Below, piece after piece: positions 9,978-22,270 of a DNA stretch of 64,000 nucleotides; positions within the stretch are counted from its first letter, which is position 1; each line of letters opens with the position of its first letter. Source of the DNA: Axinella damicornis (taxonomy: Eukaryota > Porifera > Demospongiae > Axinellida > Axinellidae); assembly GCA_963931865.1 (NCBI GenBank), contig OZ007514.1:5496646-5560645 (forward strand). The letters run 5' to 3'. Position numbers and translations under genes: made by a program. A model generated the notes under the pieces. The model searched no databases. It was not told the origin of the DNA and was given only the letters and a program-made list of their open reading frames with translations.

Positions 9978-11491
9978 GTTAACGACACTATAGAAGCTTC
10001 TCTCAATCACTTTCAAGTTCTTTAGTTCAACTCTTCCAGTCTGGACTACTGATAGCTAGTAGGACTTAACCTGAATCCGAGCCCAATTATAATATTATGA
10101 CTGTTTAGCTACAATATGATATTCATAACTTGTGAACTGTGCCGATTAAGGAAGTATTACATCACAAGTTTGTTTAACTTGTGAAAACAAAGTTCCTTAT
10201 AATTATGATACACAGCCAATAGGCTCATAGCTAAATGGCATCTGCAGTAGAGTGTATACAAGCTACCTAGCTGTCTCATGGATTTTGAAAGTACGTGTGT
10301 ACCATTAAATCTTGCTCTTCAGTACGTCTGCAAAGCACTGTCAACACCAAATAGTGCAGCAAGGGTGGCCGGGTTTTGTAGCTTGTCAGTGCATGGCAAA
10401 TGCAGGTACAAAGGTTAATTACTACACTAACTTTCACTACATCACTACACACTACATCACTACACTGATAACCTCTGACTGCTGAACAATTATTGGGGGA
10501 CACACCGTAGCGATGTCGTAATGTTGCTAGAATATTACCATACATGGCTGCGGAAGTATACCAGAAGCCTTGTGCTCTGCACTACATCATGTCTTGACAC
10601 CAAAGTCACTTGACCCTCAAAATCCTACGATTTGCAGAGGTATTACTCTTCAAAGTACACCCTTGTTCTGCAAAATCCTTAGTTACAGACTCAATAACCA
10701 GTGAGAATCAGATGACATAGCTACCCTCAGACAATCAAATGGCATGTTCAGATCCCTTTTCTGCGCTATAGAGGAGTGTCACAAGGCATTTGATGGACTA
10801 TAAGTACATACAGAGTGAAATTTAAGGTTGAATAATGTGGCTACGTATTCTTTATCCTGCCAGGTTTAAAGGCCCTGGGCCCTTTCCTTTAGCTAGCTAC
10901 ATCAATCAATTCAGCAAGATGGTCATCTTGGCATAATTACAGTAACAGTTATGATATCCTTAAGTACAAAATTATCATTCATATACACACTTGTTACAAG
11001 TCCGATGCTATTAAGCAGCTTCAATAATTAGGTGCATGTCATGGAATGTTGCGTGTGTGCACATCTATTAGAAGATATTGTTGGATGTTGGATTGAGGAA
11101 GTAAGGGAAGTCGCTGTGGGAGAGGTGAAGAGTCTTGTGCGGGAGCCTAAACTGAAAGGCAGCTGCAGGCAAAAAAATTAGTATTAGTTTCACCATCAAA
11201 TCATTTTATTTTCGAGGTTGCTTCACCTCAAAATCAAATTGTGTGCAGTATACTTACCGTCTTACAGCACTGAAAACATCAGCTGGAAAACATTAATCTC
11301 TTGGGTGTAATCACTTTTGATGTTGAAGCCATGACAAGATATTGCATGATTCATACCAGCAACATGCAGGGCCTATGCCGAATTTGTGTCCAAAAACCTA
11401 CAGCATACAGTACTAGCAACAGTGACTTCAATACATTTTTTTTGATAACCATTTTGTCTGTATGAAAACTCTTGATTTGTGAGCTGTTGTT
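9978..11491. repeat. Upstream flank of a-type 7TM gene, duplicated at 24966-26710
   Basis: The sequence matches 24966-26710 with small indels and presumably contains the receptor promoter. At about 11090-11170 a conserved stretch (GTCTTGTGCGGGAGCCTAAACTG) is preceded, on the minus strand, by a pyrimidine tract and CTGCAG, like a splice acceptor. Related stretches lie at 26050-26115 and, more diverged, 43730-43800. It could be a non-coding 5' exon of the receptor transcripts or simply duplicated DNA; I cannot tell. Confidence 0.6.
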
Positions 11492-11516
11492 CCCCCCCCC
11501 CCCCCCCCCCCCCCCC
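11492..11516. repeat. Poly-C tract, 25 bases
   Basis: Uninterrupted C run. The paralogous position at 26719-26728 has only about ten C, so the run expanded or contracted after duplication. The complementary strand is a G-run able to form G-quadruplex. Confidence 0.85.
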
Positions 11517-12228
11517 AATAATAACAATTTCACAACGAGTGGACTAGAAGTAATTATGGAAATTTTAGGCCCTCATGGTAACAAACTTAGGGCTGTTTGG
11601 CCCTGAATGTTCATCACATGATCAAATTCAATTTTATGCTTGCAGCCAAACTAATGGTTGCAGCTACAAGTCTTGATCTTTTGAGTCTCTGTCCACTATG
11701 TATATGGGTTAGCCGCATTCGGTGGGTTAGTTGCCCCAATTGGCAAATGCTATTGGGATAGTTGCTTATTTCACCCGATACTCAACATGCAGATACATCA
11801 AGTAACGAGAGTAGCTACCTTTGGAGTTGCTCTACTGCCGCTGCTGTCCCATAGCTTTCAATTCGTGACATGCTGACTACTGAAAATTGGTTTAAAAAAT
11901 ACTTCACATGTGCCCATCAGGCATCAGGGTATCCTAGTTGCTACAAGCATAAGCTACACAACTAATGCACACATGAGCCTCCTTATGAGAAGAAGTGTAT
12001 TGCATGACTAATACGGGTCTCGCCAGCTATAAAACACGTACTTATCTGTACAGGTAACCGCAATTAAGGGAATAGCTATGGAAATGATATGAGTAGTATT
12101 ACTTTTACCTAACGTTTCTATGGCTCATGTAATGAACAAGTGAAGCTGCACTTCTATAGCAATCTATTTATCCATGCACTATAGCTATGAATCACACTCA
12201 GTTATCACAGGGTTTCGCATTGTGGTAA
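11517..12228. other. Intergenic DNA, mostly single-copy, nothing recognised
   Basis: The last part (about 11945-12010) still resembles 26740-26825. No coding signature or RNA gene seen. Confidence 0.45.
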
Positions 12229-13142
12229 CAGGGCCGTAACCAGGGGGGGTTCGTTGGGTGCGGACGAACCCCCCTCGAGCCAAGAACGCACCTTTCCTGA
12301 AGGTCATCGCCTTCGCGTAGCTGTTGCGGTGTTACCGTCGACGGTACGTCTACTCGACTATACATATAGTACTGTAGCGACCTTGGGTTTCGTCTCGCAT
12401 TGCACACGTAGCCTAGCGCATAGCCTGGGTACGAGGCTACATGTAACCGGCCGGCCAGCCGCGCCGGCGACGTTGCACTCGTACTCACAGCTGTCTCGTC
12501 CCCAGACTAGGCATGCGTCCCCCAGGCCATACGCGCATGCATACGCATGGGAACGAGGCCACTAACCGGCCACCCACGTCCACGTACGTGCACGATGCAA
12601 TGAGGCGCTATGCGAGTGCCGAAGGATGAAACGACAACAGGCTCCACAGGTACAGGGCATTCAAGCATACTTCTGTAAGAAAACGAGGAAGGACACAGGC
12701 AATGGTGAGTAGCTACACTTTCACTTTGTCTACACAGAAAGAGGAGAGACTTAGCGCTCTGGGACTCAGCATACACACTCATTACCATGTAGCAATTGAT
12801 GTTGACACTGTTTGTAAGATTTTCATTCGCAAACACCCCCGTAGAATGGAAGCAGCTAGTTTACTTTTTTTTAGCCCATTTTAATGGCCATGTTGTGTAC
12901 AATTTTGTGTAATTTTCACTCGGATAGCTATGTAGTAATGAATGTTAGATACACCGGGCAGAGAATGCGCCAGAATGCACCTCAGACAGTCAATTTTTTC
13001 AAAATTTTCCCGGGGGGCGTGCCCCCGGACCCCCCTAGCTATGGCCGCGCTTTGCGCGGCCCCTCACCGAAATCTCTGGATGAAACATTGACAACTTGTC
13101 CCAAAATGTAACCCCCCTCACAAAATCCTGGTTACGGGCCTG
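12229..13142. mobile_element. Non-autonomous DNA transposon, probably hAT-like
   Basis: The ends are inverted: CAGGGCCGTAACCAGG at the left and CCTGGTTACGGGCCTG at the right. Near the right end is GGGGGGCGTGCCCCCGGACCCCCC, a wording common just inside hAT-type ends of invertebrates. GGTAA flanks both ends, which is too short to prove a target duplication. The ~910 bp interior is GC-richer than its surroundings and has no transposase. Short ORFs of 96-109 codons inside show no family features. An internal fragment near 12405-12440 (TAGCCTGGGTACGAGGCTA) belongs to the hairpin MITE family. Confidence 0.65.
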
Positions 13143-13488
13143 GGTAATCAAATAATGTGCTCACAAGTGCAGCCTAATTTGATTCCATTAGCATCACTGT
13201 TGCTGAAAGGAAAACCATTAGCCTATTATAAGGTCATCAGTCCCTGTAGGACTCAGGAGGATAGGCCGGAGTATAGGAATGCTAGAAGTGCACGTATGTA
13301 CATGTATGAAATGTGAGTTGCCAACATGCTGTGAAGGAGGCTACTCCCATGGCTTCCTGTAACTGAGATGGGGTTATAGCTATATATCCTTCTATTCTTG
13401 CAGTATACAGTAGCTAACTTTCTATACAGCTATGTATTGCCACGGTAAAATTAAAGGTATGCAACTGACCTTATTGTGGAAAACTGCA
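13143..13488. other. Downstream flank of b-type pseudogene
   Basis: Contains the phrase CATGGCTTCCTGTAACTGAGATGGGG, also found downstream of the copies at 18183, 29879, 37355 and 51350. It is therefore shared 3' flanking DNA of b- and c-type units. No gene. Confidence 0.5.
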
Positions 13489-14554
13489 CTACTGTGCTTG
13501 TGTATTTTCTCTAGCAAATATGCTGTGGAACTTAGAAATATCTCTCGCCGTGGTATTCTGTGAGCCAATGATTACAAGGGACTCATCTTCAGGGAACTCT
13601 GCTGAGACATAAAAGTCTGTTGCAGTGAATTCTGTAGTTTGCTTCTTACAGAAAACCTTTTTGAGTATGTTTGGGTGCAGCAAGAAGGCCAGAGCTGCGA
13701 GTAGGACTCACAGTGATTCAACAACAGCATGCGCCAAAAAGAGGGGAAAGATTGGATCCTCATTCTTTGATGCTGCAATTGCATGGTAAACACGGTTTGC
13801 CAGCAATGTTGTATATGAGGGGGTATGCTAACAGTGGTAGGGCCTCTTTGAGTGCTTGGCGATGAGTTTCCTTTTTAAAGCTTTCTGCTCTTTCCCTACC
13901 ACTAGCGACTCTTTCCTTACAAAGTGTGGCCACAATTGCAATGAATGCAACATAGCTGCCGAAGACAAAGATTGCAAAGGGCCCGTAGTATAGAGTGAAG
14001 TGGTACACCACCCCAAGGGTGTGGTCACTGTGACAGTCTCCATTGGTCAGCTTTATCCAACACCAGATTCCAGAAATACCGTAGAAGGCTTTGATGAAAG
14101 GGATCCAGTTGATAATGAAGGGAAACAGCAGTATAATAATCAGCCCGCTAACTTCATGCTTTGGTTTGTCTGCTTGGTATTTGAATACTGCCATCAAGGT
14201 TAAGTAGACTACGACCCAAGTCATGGTGCCATGAAATATCCATTCCGTCATTTGGTTGAAGAAACCGAATGCAGCACATAGTCCATCCAAGCCTTCTCTG
14301 ACTTGCACCTCTCCATTGCTGTGGTGGACTGGTGTTATGGCAAGAATAAATGCTACTGAGTAGCCTCCAGCAGCTACCATCAGGTAGAGTACAAGACGGC
14401 TGAGAAACTTCCGATAGAGCTTCAGAACTATGATCAATATAACAGCAAGAGCACATGCTATGATAGCTAGTGCTGAACCTGTGACCACAGCAGCAGTGGC
14501 CAGGTTCAACTGATCTTGACTGAACTCAAAGCAGGTATGATTCACACTGGCCAT
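13489..14554 (-). pseudogene. 7TM receptor pseudogene, copy 2 (b-type)
   Basis: ATG 14554 begins MASVNHTCFEFSQDQ, and the frame is intact through TM5 and into TM6 (LAYPLIYNI). There a 14-base deletion relative to the paralogues (near 13803, inside the TM6/ECL3 coding segment) shifts the frame. A second lesion in the ancestral frame turns an Arg CGA into a TGA stop in the TM7 segment ESLRVLL (near 13710). The tail then reads on to TAG 13489. The b-type signature VVTGSALAI in TM1 is shared with 29879 and 51350. A protein made from it would lack TM7. Confidence 0.88.
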
Positions 14555-17500
14555 GTTAACTACGAACTACAGAAGCTTCTCTGAAGTTCTTTAGCTCAAC
14601 TCTTCTGGACTGACTAAATCTGTAGCCCGGCCGATTATAGGACTGTTAATAGCTTAACTGTGTTGTAATGAAAGCAATATTCATGACTTGTGAACTATGC
14701 AGATTTAGTTAACTTGTAACTTGTGGAAACAAACTTCCTTGTAGAGACAAAGCCAATAAGGTCATAAATGGCACCCATCAATCTGCAGCAGAGTACATGC
14801 ACCTAGCTGTGCCAACAGGTTTTGAAAAGTACATGCACACCATAATCTCACTAGCTATTCAGTATGCAAAGCCCTATTCAGTGTACCACAAACCGACCAT
14901 ACTATTGCAATAGTGCTTGGATTTTGTATGTATATGGGCTTGACAATGTGACAATTAATGCACACGTACGGTAGCAAAAGTAACTTTCGCTACATCAATA
15001 CAGTTACACTCATGACGTTTGACTGCAATTCTTCAAAGTAGCTAGCTAGACCTTTGTTCTGCAAGTCCTTATAATTACAGACTCAATCTGCTAGTCCTTA
15101 TAATTACAGATTCTGCAAGTCCTTATAATTACAGACTCAATAGCCATTAGATGATCAAAATGCTGCTTGTTCCTCACCTTTAATTTCTGTGCATGCGTAG
15201 CAATGACATGCGACTTCAAACTGTGATGTGACTAGCAAACAATTGCTAACAAACTACTGTCATGTGGCTAGCAGACTACTGGCATATGACTATAACAATC
15301 ATGTGACTTCCAAAATATGAGCTAGGTGACTATAATGTATATAGACATGCACATGTTTGCATACTCAGTCTTTTCATAGGAGCTGAACAGTTGTACACTA
15401 AAGGAGTCATCCGAAACTGGGATGAACTTCAGAGGTGTGCGAGTGATTGACTGTACAACAAGAGAAAAATTAGAAGACTAGTATCCATGATTTTTACTAC
15501 CATAGAAATGGTACAAATTGTAGGAAATATGACCTTTGAACTTTCACGTAGCATCAAAACTTTTTCTGGATGAAAGTAAAATGAGAACCATTGATTCAGT
15601 GTAGATACAAGGATGTCCCCATTAATTTATGCCATAGAATTCTTAATATCTCAACAAAAATCACTACATTTTTACTACATTACTGTACCATGAATTTTCA
15701 TTTTAACACACTTTTGTACCAATTTCTACGCTCATGCATAACAGCTTAATGTGCTGCAGTCCTTGCCTCATTGGCAGGCTTCTTCCTGGCTTTATATATA
15801 CTCTACCATGACACTCTATCATTAATTTGGCGGGCAATTATTTCATTACAATCATGGCAAAGCATCATGTTCCCCCATGACAACAGTAAATTAATTATGC
15901 AATTAATTCTGTATTCTAGGTGTGCATTAATTAGAGATGACATTAAATTTTAGTCTGCACTGGTAATAGCTAGTTGTAAACGTGACAATTGATGAATAGC
16001 TATATTTTGAACGCTGTCAGCCATAGTTTTACAATCTGTGCACAGTGTAGCTGTTTTCTTGGATGGAAATAGTAGCTATTTATATTGACTTTTACTGCTG
16101 GGCTTCACAATTACTTAGCCGGCTAGCTAATTATAAATGCAATGTAGAGCAGGCAGTGGACTCCACTGTATTGAATGATGCAGAGGTGTATAGGAAGCTC
16201 TGCATGAGCAAATGTATAGCTACTACAATAACATGGATCCATATAATAAAATTAATATACAGAGCAGGCTACACAACATCAAATGACCAGTTTCATTTTA
16301 GACACAAGTTTGAAATGAACCACTCGCAACTACACGGTCTTTGCACTTGCCAGTCTGCTACATATATAGGTCTTACTGTACACTATAGTATATCACTATA
16401 GTAATAATAATTTACTACTGCCTTTGTCATCTGATTATGAGTTGCAAGTTGTTGGCACAGGTACTATTACTAGAAATACGTATGCATATGCGTGAATGCC
16501 GCATATGGCTAGAAGATGGCAATGTAGAAATAGTGCACCCTTCACACCCTTGCCCTTCCCCAAGACCTTGCCCTTCCCCAAATGTGCTGGGTATTCATGA
16601 AGCAACCTAAAACCCCATAATCATTTCTGAAGTGCCATCCTAGTGTTATAAGTGCATGTGTATACAGTAATGACGTGTATACAGTATAAGTATGACATGA
16701 CAGTGTGATGGCATGAATGTGTGACGGATATACATACATGTTTCTTCCCATTTTGGTTTTTCTAACTCATTAATTATTCATAAGTGCATATCCTGACTTC
16801 AGACCTGTACAGTCCTGCAGAGCACATGGTGTGCTGGACCAGTGTGCATCATGCATAGCTGTAGGTCATGTGTTACCTAGACTGGCCTGATTCACACACG
16901 GTTCCTGTGTTGTGCATAATTATGTGTGTGCTATCATTCTGTGGCCTGAGGTTGTGTGGTGGCTCATGCAGTCACATTCTGATGACAATCTTAAGTCATG
17001 AGAACCCATGGGACTGTACGACACCCATGGGAGCATTTTGAGTCACTATAGTATACAGTTGCCATGAAGATTATACAATGCACAGTATTACTCATGGAAC
17101 CATTTTAAGCCAAGTCACTAAAGAGTATGCCCCCATTGTATCACTTCATCAGAGTAAGTCCCTGCCAATTATCCACATTCCACACATCCTATGACTAGAC
17201 AATGGCGTGACAATTATCCAATCACGTTGAGAGAATGACTTATAATGGTCCCATGAGTAATAGACAACTTACTTTTTATTGGGGACCATCTGTTCACATG
17301 ACTACAATGTTCGCCAATTGTGTTATAAGTGTTTCACATTCGATCTGCACGTTGACTATAGACAAGGAAATAGATATCGTAGTAATGCAACAATAATTGA
17401 TGTTGGCACTATAGGGCTAAGGCTGTGTGCAGCTCATGAGTACTGCACTGCAGTTTCACATGACTACAATGTTTCACAAAGTTACACTTTCTACATGTTC

Positions 17501-17677
17501 CACACATCATATGACTACAGACAAAGGAAGTGCTAGTAGATTTCGCAACAATTGATGTTGTTACTATATATGGCTAAGACTACATGCAACTCATAAGTAC
17601 TATAGAATTTCAGCCCTCTGAAGCTTCCAGGGCAATTCCTGGTCTGATGAGAAGCCCTACAAGTGCATAGGGGTTAA
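14555..17677. repeat. Intergenic block between b- and c-type copies
   Basis: Duplicated, with rearrangement, at 26830-29880, 30965-37350, 47860-51349 and 52430-58670. It includes receptor upstream sequence (to ~14800), a locally triplicated phrase CAAGTCCTTATAATTACAGA (about 15063-15135), and a block with GAGCTGAACAGTTGTACACTAAAGG (15380) that recurs at 23385, 27534, 32825, 48982 and 53515. It also includes a CATGGG/TTTTAAGTC element (16985-17270). ORFs here are short and not conserved in frame among the copies. Confidence 0.6.

Positions 17678-17709
<32 letters not shown>
17678..17709. repeat. Poly-G tract, 32 bases
   Basis: Pure G-run inside a copy of the repeat that contains CCTGGTCTGATGAGAAGCCC. 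Copies of that repeat at 35050 and 36890 have no such run. G-quadruplex-capable, and its length may be unreliable in assembly. Confidence 0.85.
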
Positions 17710-17710
<1 letters not shown>

Positions 17711-18035
17711 ATGGTGTCTATAGATGTCATTTGGGCTTAAGGGTCAAGGTTGTTTTGGCAATTGGTCCTTTGCAAAACATTGTGGGCATGTGAACTGCTG
17801 CAGTATATACCATGAGCAGCATGTAGCCTTAGCCACAATAAGGCTACGTGCAGCTCGTGAGCTGTTACTATTATAGTAACAACATCAATTGTTACGAAAT
17901 CTACTTCCTTGTCACATGATAGGTGGAACATGCAGAATGTGGAACAGTTGTAGCTTTGCAAAACATTGCAGTCATATGAACATTAACTGCAGTGCAGATC
18001 ATGTAACATTCCTGCAACGAATATGTTGGGAAGGA

Positions 18036-18092
18036 GGCTATAGCCTCATGGCTTCCTGTAACTCAGTTACAGGAAGCCATGAGGCTATAGCC
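18036..18092. repeat. Perfect 27-bp inverted duplication with 3-base loop
   Basis: GGCTATAGCCTCATGGCTTC... is followed after TCA by its exact reverse complement. Paralogous sites at 13340, 29760 and 51255 have the phrase once and run straight into GAGATGGGG. The inverted copy was therefore added in the c lineage; it also persists, shortened, at 37203-37250. Confidence 0.85.
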
Positions 18093-18182
18093 ACCTTTAC
18101 TGAGATGGGGTGATATAGCCTTGCAGTGTAGCTAACTTCCATACACGCAACTGACCTTATTGTAGAAACTGCATGATATGGA

Positions 18183-19265
18183 CTAGTGTGCTTGTGTGTT
18201 ATCTCGAACAAATATGTTGTGGAAAGTAGAAAAATCTCTCGCCATGGTGTTCTGTGAGCCAATGATTCGGAGGGACTCATCTTCAGGGAACTCTGCTGAG
18301 ACAGCAAACTCTGTTGCAGTGAATTCTGCAGATGGCTTCTTACAGAAAACTTTTTTGAGTATGTTTGGGTGCAGCAAGAAGGCCAGAGCTGCCAGTAGGA
18401 CTCGCAGTGGTTCAGCTATGGCATGTGCCAAAAAGAGAGGAAAGTTAGGATCCTCGTTCTTCGATGTTGTAATTGCATGGTAAACACGGTTAGCCAGCAT
18501 TATGGTGAAGAGGATGTTGTAAATGAGGGGGTACGCTAACAGTGGTAGGGCCTCTTTGAGAGCTTGGTGGTGAGCTTCCGTTTTAAAGCTTTCTGCTCTT
18601 TCCCTACCACTTGCGACTCTTTCCTTACAAAGTGTGATCACAATTGCAATGAATGCAACACAACTGCCGAAGACAAAGATTGCAAGGGGCCCGTAGTATA
18701 GAGTGAAGTGGTATACTACCCCCAGAGTGTAGCCACTGTGACAATCTCCGTTGGTCAGCTTTATCCAACACCAGATTCCCGCGAGGCCATACATGTCATT
18801 GACGAAAGGGATCCAGTTGATAATGAAGGGAAACAGCAGTATAATAAGCAGCCCGCTAACTTCATGCTTTGGTTTGTTTGCTTGGTATTTGAATACTGCC
18901 ATCAAGGTTAAGTAGACTACGACCCAAGCCATGGTGCCATCAAATATCCACTCCGACATTTGGTTGATGAAACCGAATGCAGCACATAGTCCATCCAAGC
19001 CTTCTCTGACTTGCACCTCTCCATTGTTGTGGTGGACTGGTGTGATGCCAAGAATAAATGTTACTGAATAGCTACCAGCAGCTACCATCAGGTAGAGTAC
19101 AAGACGGTTAAGAAACTTCCGATAGAGCTTCAGAACTATGATCAGTATAACAGCAAGAGCACATGCTATGATAGCCAGTGCTGAAACTGAGACCACAGCA
19201 GCAGTGGCCTGGTTCAACTGTTCTTGACTGAACTGAAAACAAGAATTATTATTCATACTAGCCAT
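18183..19265 (-). CDS. 7TM receptor, copy 3 (c-type), intact
   Basis: 360 residues from ATG 19265 (MASMNNNSCFQFSQEQ, one Asn longer than its paralogues). The same seven membrane segments and WCWIKLTNGDC outer loop as copy 1 are present. The c-type signatures are AAGSYSVTFILGITPVHH in TM2 and NQMSEWIFDGTMAW in TM3, where other copies have TEWxFHGT or TEWIFQGT. The outer loop reads CHSGYTLG instead of CHSDHTLG, and the third inner loop has SFKTEAHHQ. These differences fall in outer loops and upper TM2/TM3, where ligand selectivity could change (inference). Tail ends RDNTQAH. Closest paralogue is at 37355, and the pseudogene at 58671 shares its C-terminal part. Confidence 0.88.
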   Translation of the reverse strand: MASMNNNSCFQFSQEQLNQATAAVVSVSALAIIACALAVILIIVLKLYRKFLNRLVLYLMVAAGSYSVTFILGITPVHHNNGEVQVREGLDGLCAAFGFINQMSEWIFDGTMAWVVVYLTLMAVFKYQANKPKHEVSGLLIILLFPFIINWIPFVNDMYGLAGIWCWIKLTNGDCHSGYTLGVVYHFTLYYGPLAIFVFGSCVAFIAIVITLCKERVASGRERAESFKTEAHHQALKEALPLLAYPLIYNILFTIMLANRVYHAITTSKNEDPNFPLFLAHAIAEPLRVLLAALAFLLHPNILKKVFCKKPSAEFTATEFAVSAEFPEDESLRIIGSQNTMARDFSTFHNIFVRDNTQAH

Positions 19266-19748
19266 GTTATTAACAATCAGTGTATCTTCTTCCAGCCAAG
19301 TTCAACACTCCGAACATTCAGGACTGCTAATACTGGTTCCACCTGCAGATCATTTTGCTATATATGACTGTTCAGCTATTAGCTAGATACAACGAAAGCT
19401 CGGTGCAATATTCATGACATGTGATCATGAACATGCCCAGACCGAAGTCGCCGGTGGTGCGTGCGTCATAACGTCATGAATAATTGAGGCGACGAGCCCC
19501 ACATAGACGAGTTTGCTATCCAACTGAGACACGAACTATGAACAGTCTACCTCAACAAGGCTACAGCGACTTGCAATTGGAGCCGGAGACTGTCTGACTT
19601 GAAGACACAGATATAGGAAATATCTGCTTGACTGCTCCAGGTAGCCTGACCATAGATAATATACTTCGTACGTAGTATGGCCTGACTCATGCACAGCCTG
19701 TGTTGTGTGACTCATATTCTGTGGTCTGATATTGCTATTCTGATGACC

Positions 19749-19803
19749 GTATCATGTACATGCAAATACTCTATGACATAGAGTATTTGCATGTACATGA
19801 TAC
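19749..19803. repeat. Perfect 27-bp palindrome with 1-base loop
   Basis: GTATCATGTACATGCAAATA... and its exact reverse complement flank a single A at 19776. Such zero- or one-base-loop perfect hairpins are typical of template-switch replication errors rather than transposons. Confidence 0.85.
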
Positions 19804-20302
19804 TATGTTCTGCATTGTAGCTATAGCTACAGCTGTAGCTATGCAGAAATGAGGAAAATGGGAAATCAGTGAAGAAATGAAGGAGCACGTGTGCAGAACT
19901 CGGCTGGCAAAACCCTCAAGGTTCTGATTGTTGGCTGGCATATACGAAGTATAAAAGGAACTCACTTTCCACACTCTGGGTATCACTCTCCTCCTCCGGC
20001 TCTGACTGACCGTGATCTATGACAGTCACCTCACTGCTAGACCTCTCAGCCGTATAGCTAACTTACTTCAGTATATTAGTATGGCGAACTAATTATGTAT
20101 TATCAATATCCTCGTTCCCATGCCTACCCCATTTTCTGTTCTTCTGTTGACAAGAAATATTATACACGGATTATTCTCAATTGAATCAGATGCATACCAA
20201 AGAACAGAAAACAGGGTAGCTAGTCCTGGAAACAAGGCTATATAGAAAATGACTGATTATCTCTAGTATCTTGTGAATCTTTTGTGCATTGTGTGTATCA
20301 TC

Positions 20303-20368
20303 TAGCCTCGTTCCCAGGCCTCCACGCGACAAAAGCTGGGCGTGGAGGCATGGGAACGAGCTAGGCTA
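20303..20368. repeat. Hairpin MITE, AGCCTCGTTCCCAG family
   Basis: TAGCCTCGTTCCCAGGCCTC pairs with GAGGCATGGGAACGAGCTAG, with small mismatches; the middle pairs CCACGC with GCGTGG. No clear target duplication. A longer decayed relative lies just upstream (20105-20240: TCCTCGTTCCCATGCC ... CTAGTCCTGGAAACAAGGCT). Confidence 0.7.
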
Positions 20369-22270
20369 TGCGCAATCAGTGTCATGTTTGTCTTGTATTT
20401 TATAGGCTTCCGTAGCCATCATTGCAGCATGATCATGCCCATTGCCTTGCCAGGTAACAAAATGGGACATTTCCCGTTCCTCCACTGCTGTTTGTTTGTG
20501 AGACCAGCTCGCTTATCGTATGTCGCTGCTTACGGGATCAACGGTTCACAAGGTGAGTAGTTGTCCAGTTTGCTTGTAAGAAGCGTCTCGGATCTCGCTA
20601 GAGCCACGAATGAGTGAGACCCCATGAGCACTCATCCAATTTAAACTCACGACACAATAAAATACCCTTGACAATGACAGAGAAGGTCAAGGTCAAAGTC
20701 ATGACTGATATGGCAAATATACAACTATACCGTCAAATTCGTCATTGTCTCTCACGAGCTAGCTCGAGAGAACTTGATCTTTCTTAGGATGCGCAACGGA
20801 CGAACCCCAATTGGCAAATTCAAAAATCTCTCCATCCTCTGGGCTCCTTTGCATGCAGGGGCTGCGGCTAAATGACACTCAAGGGAGAGGGGCTTATTAT
20901 CAAGGGATTAGCTGTTGACAACTCTACAGTTCATGCAATTAAGGCAAGGGAAGTCACAAGTGCATGCAGCTGCACTTTACACTTTTATATAATTCCTTGT
21001 GATAGTGGTTACCTGTATTTAATACGTCTATAACATAGACATTTCAGGTATGCAATTGTTTACCATACGTACCAACACTGCAGTTGGATAGCAATCCGTT
21101 TGTGTTTGCAGTGTGTTGAGATTGAAACTCAGCCTTTCCCCCAGTTATGGTCTCTTGTGACTGCTTGCTTGAGTCCCTCCCCATGATGTATTCAGTGCAG
21201 TCTCTTGTGCACGTGGGTGCACTGTGGGATACAGCTATGCAGTGATGTCGTGATTACGTTCCAAATGTTATTTGATGACATTCCATTCTCAATGTTATTA
21301 CTGGCGCCATTTGACTGATTGTTAGCACTAAACACATTTAGCTACAAGGTTTCCAATTCTTGAGTGGCAGTTGTTCGCAAGATTTTCCTGCTTGGTTAAA
21401 CACTCGTGACAAAGGTGTTGGCACATGCACTGCAGGGAGGAACTTTCTCATCAATAGTAAATCATGCGTGCATGTCATTGACTTTGATAGTAATACCATG
21501 CAACTTTGTATTCCGATATGTCTAATTACTTATCGGCATTATAATAATACGGACTGCACTATAAATTACAACTTCACATGCATGCTGGATTATAATTTAT
21601 AGGCACAGCTCAAATTATCATTGACATTTGGAATAGCCACTTTATCACTTACTGCTTTACTACACACTACATATAGATCTTCAATCTGCCAGGGCCATAT
21701 ACTTTGTGCAATTTGTATTGCTTTTGTATAGCTCCTTCAAACTCTGTCATTCCCTCTCACCATTGAATTAATGCCAAAACTATCAACAGTTCAATAAACT
21801 TCGAGGAGCCAGTGGAGGCACTCACTGGTACATCTCACTCGGTGATGGGATTCAGTGTCCCCAGCCGCACTCCAGCTATGCGTAGTTGCCAACTGGTCCA
21901 AGTGCATAGTGAATCTCTAATTGGCAATTGTATGTACTCACAAGAGTTTCCTACCTATATAGATACTCAACAGTGTTGCAATGCAGCATATGACTGACTG
22001 CATGCTTATTAATTACTCTAGTAGCAAGTAATTGCGCCTGCCTGACTGCAGGTGTACCCTTAATTCAGTTAGTTGTGTTTGCTGTGGTAAATAGGTGAAT
22101 TGTACTATACATGTACACTGTGGAAGCCACTAAGTACTTGCAACCAGACATTTGACCTCTCAGAATGGGAAGCAACCTAGTTAGTTTATCCACCACAATC
22201 ACCTGACCACTTTCTACACAGTACTATTACAGCAAGCTTCACAACTGACTTGAATGTATGTTGATGTGGA

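Larger units (their letters stand above)
19266..22270. repeat. Intergenic block between c- and d-type copies
   Basis: Related blocks lie at 38429-40005 and, in part, 60785-61700. Landmarks are upstream receptor flank with TGGTTCCACCTGCAGATCAT (19335), the palindrome at 19749, two hairpin MITEs (20105-20240 and 20303), and a block near 21370-21440. A further conserved phrase at 21805-21870 (GAGCCAGTGGAGGCACTCAC) has copies at 39506 and 61379. In one + frame this phrase reads GASGGTHWYISLGDGIQCPQP; that frame survives in at least two copies, but I cannot assign it to a family. No intact gene. Confidence 0.55.

Noticed and set aside
12254..12836. Two ~100-codon ORFs near 12.3-12.8 kb
   Set aside because: They lie inside a non-autonomous DNA transposon with GC-rich palindromic sequence and have no recognisable domain.
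17640..17670. CTGATGAGAAGCCC in a repeat, similar to a hammerhead CUGAUGAG box
   Set aside because: Other copies read CTGACGAGAAGCC with no downstream CGAAAC. The conservation is explained by the foldback family.
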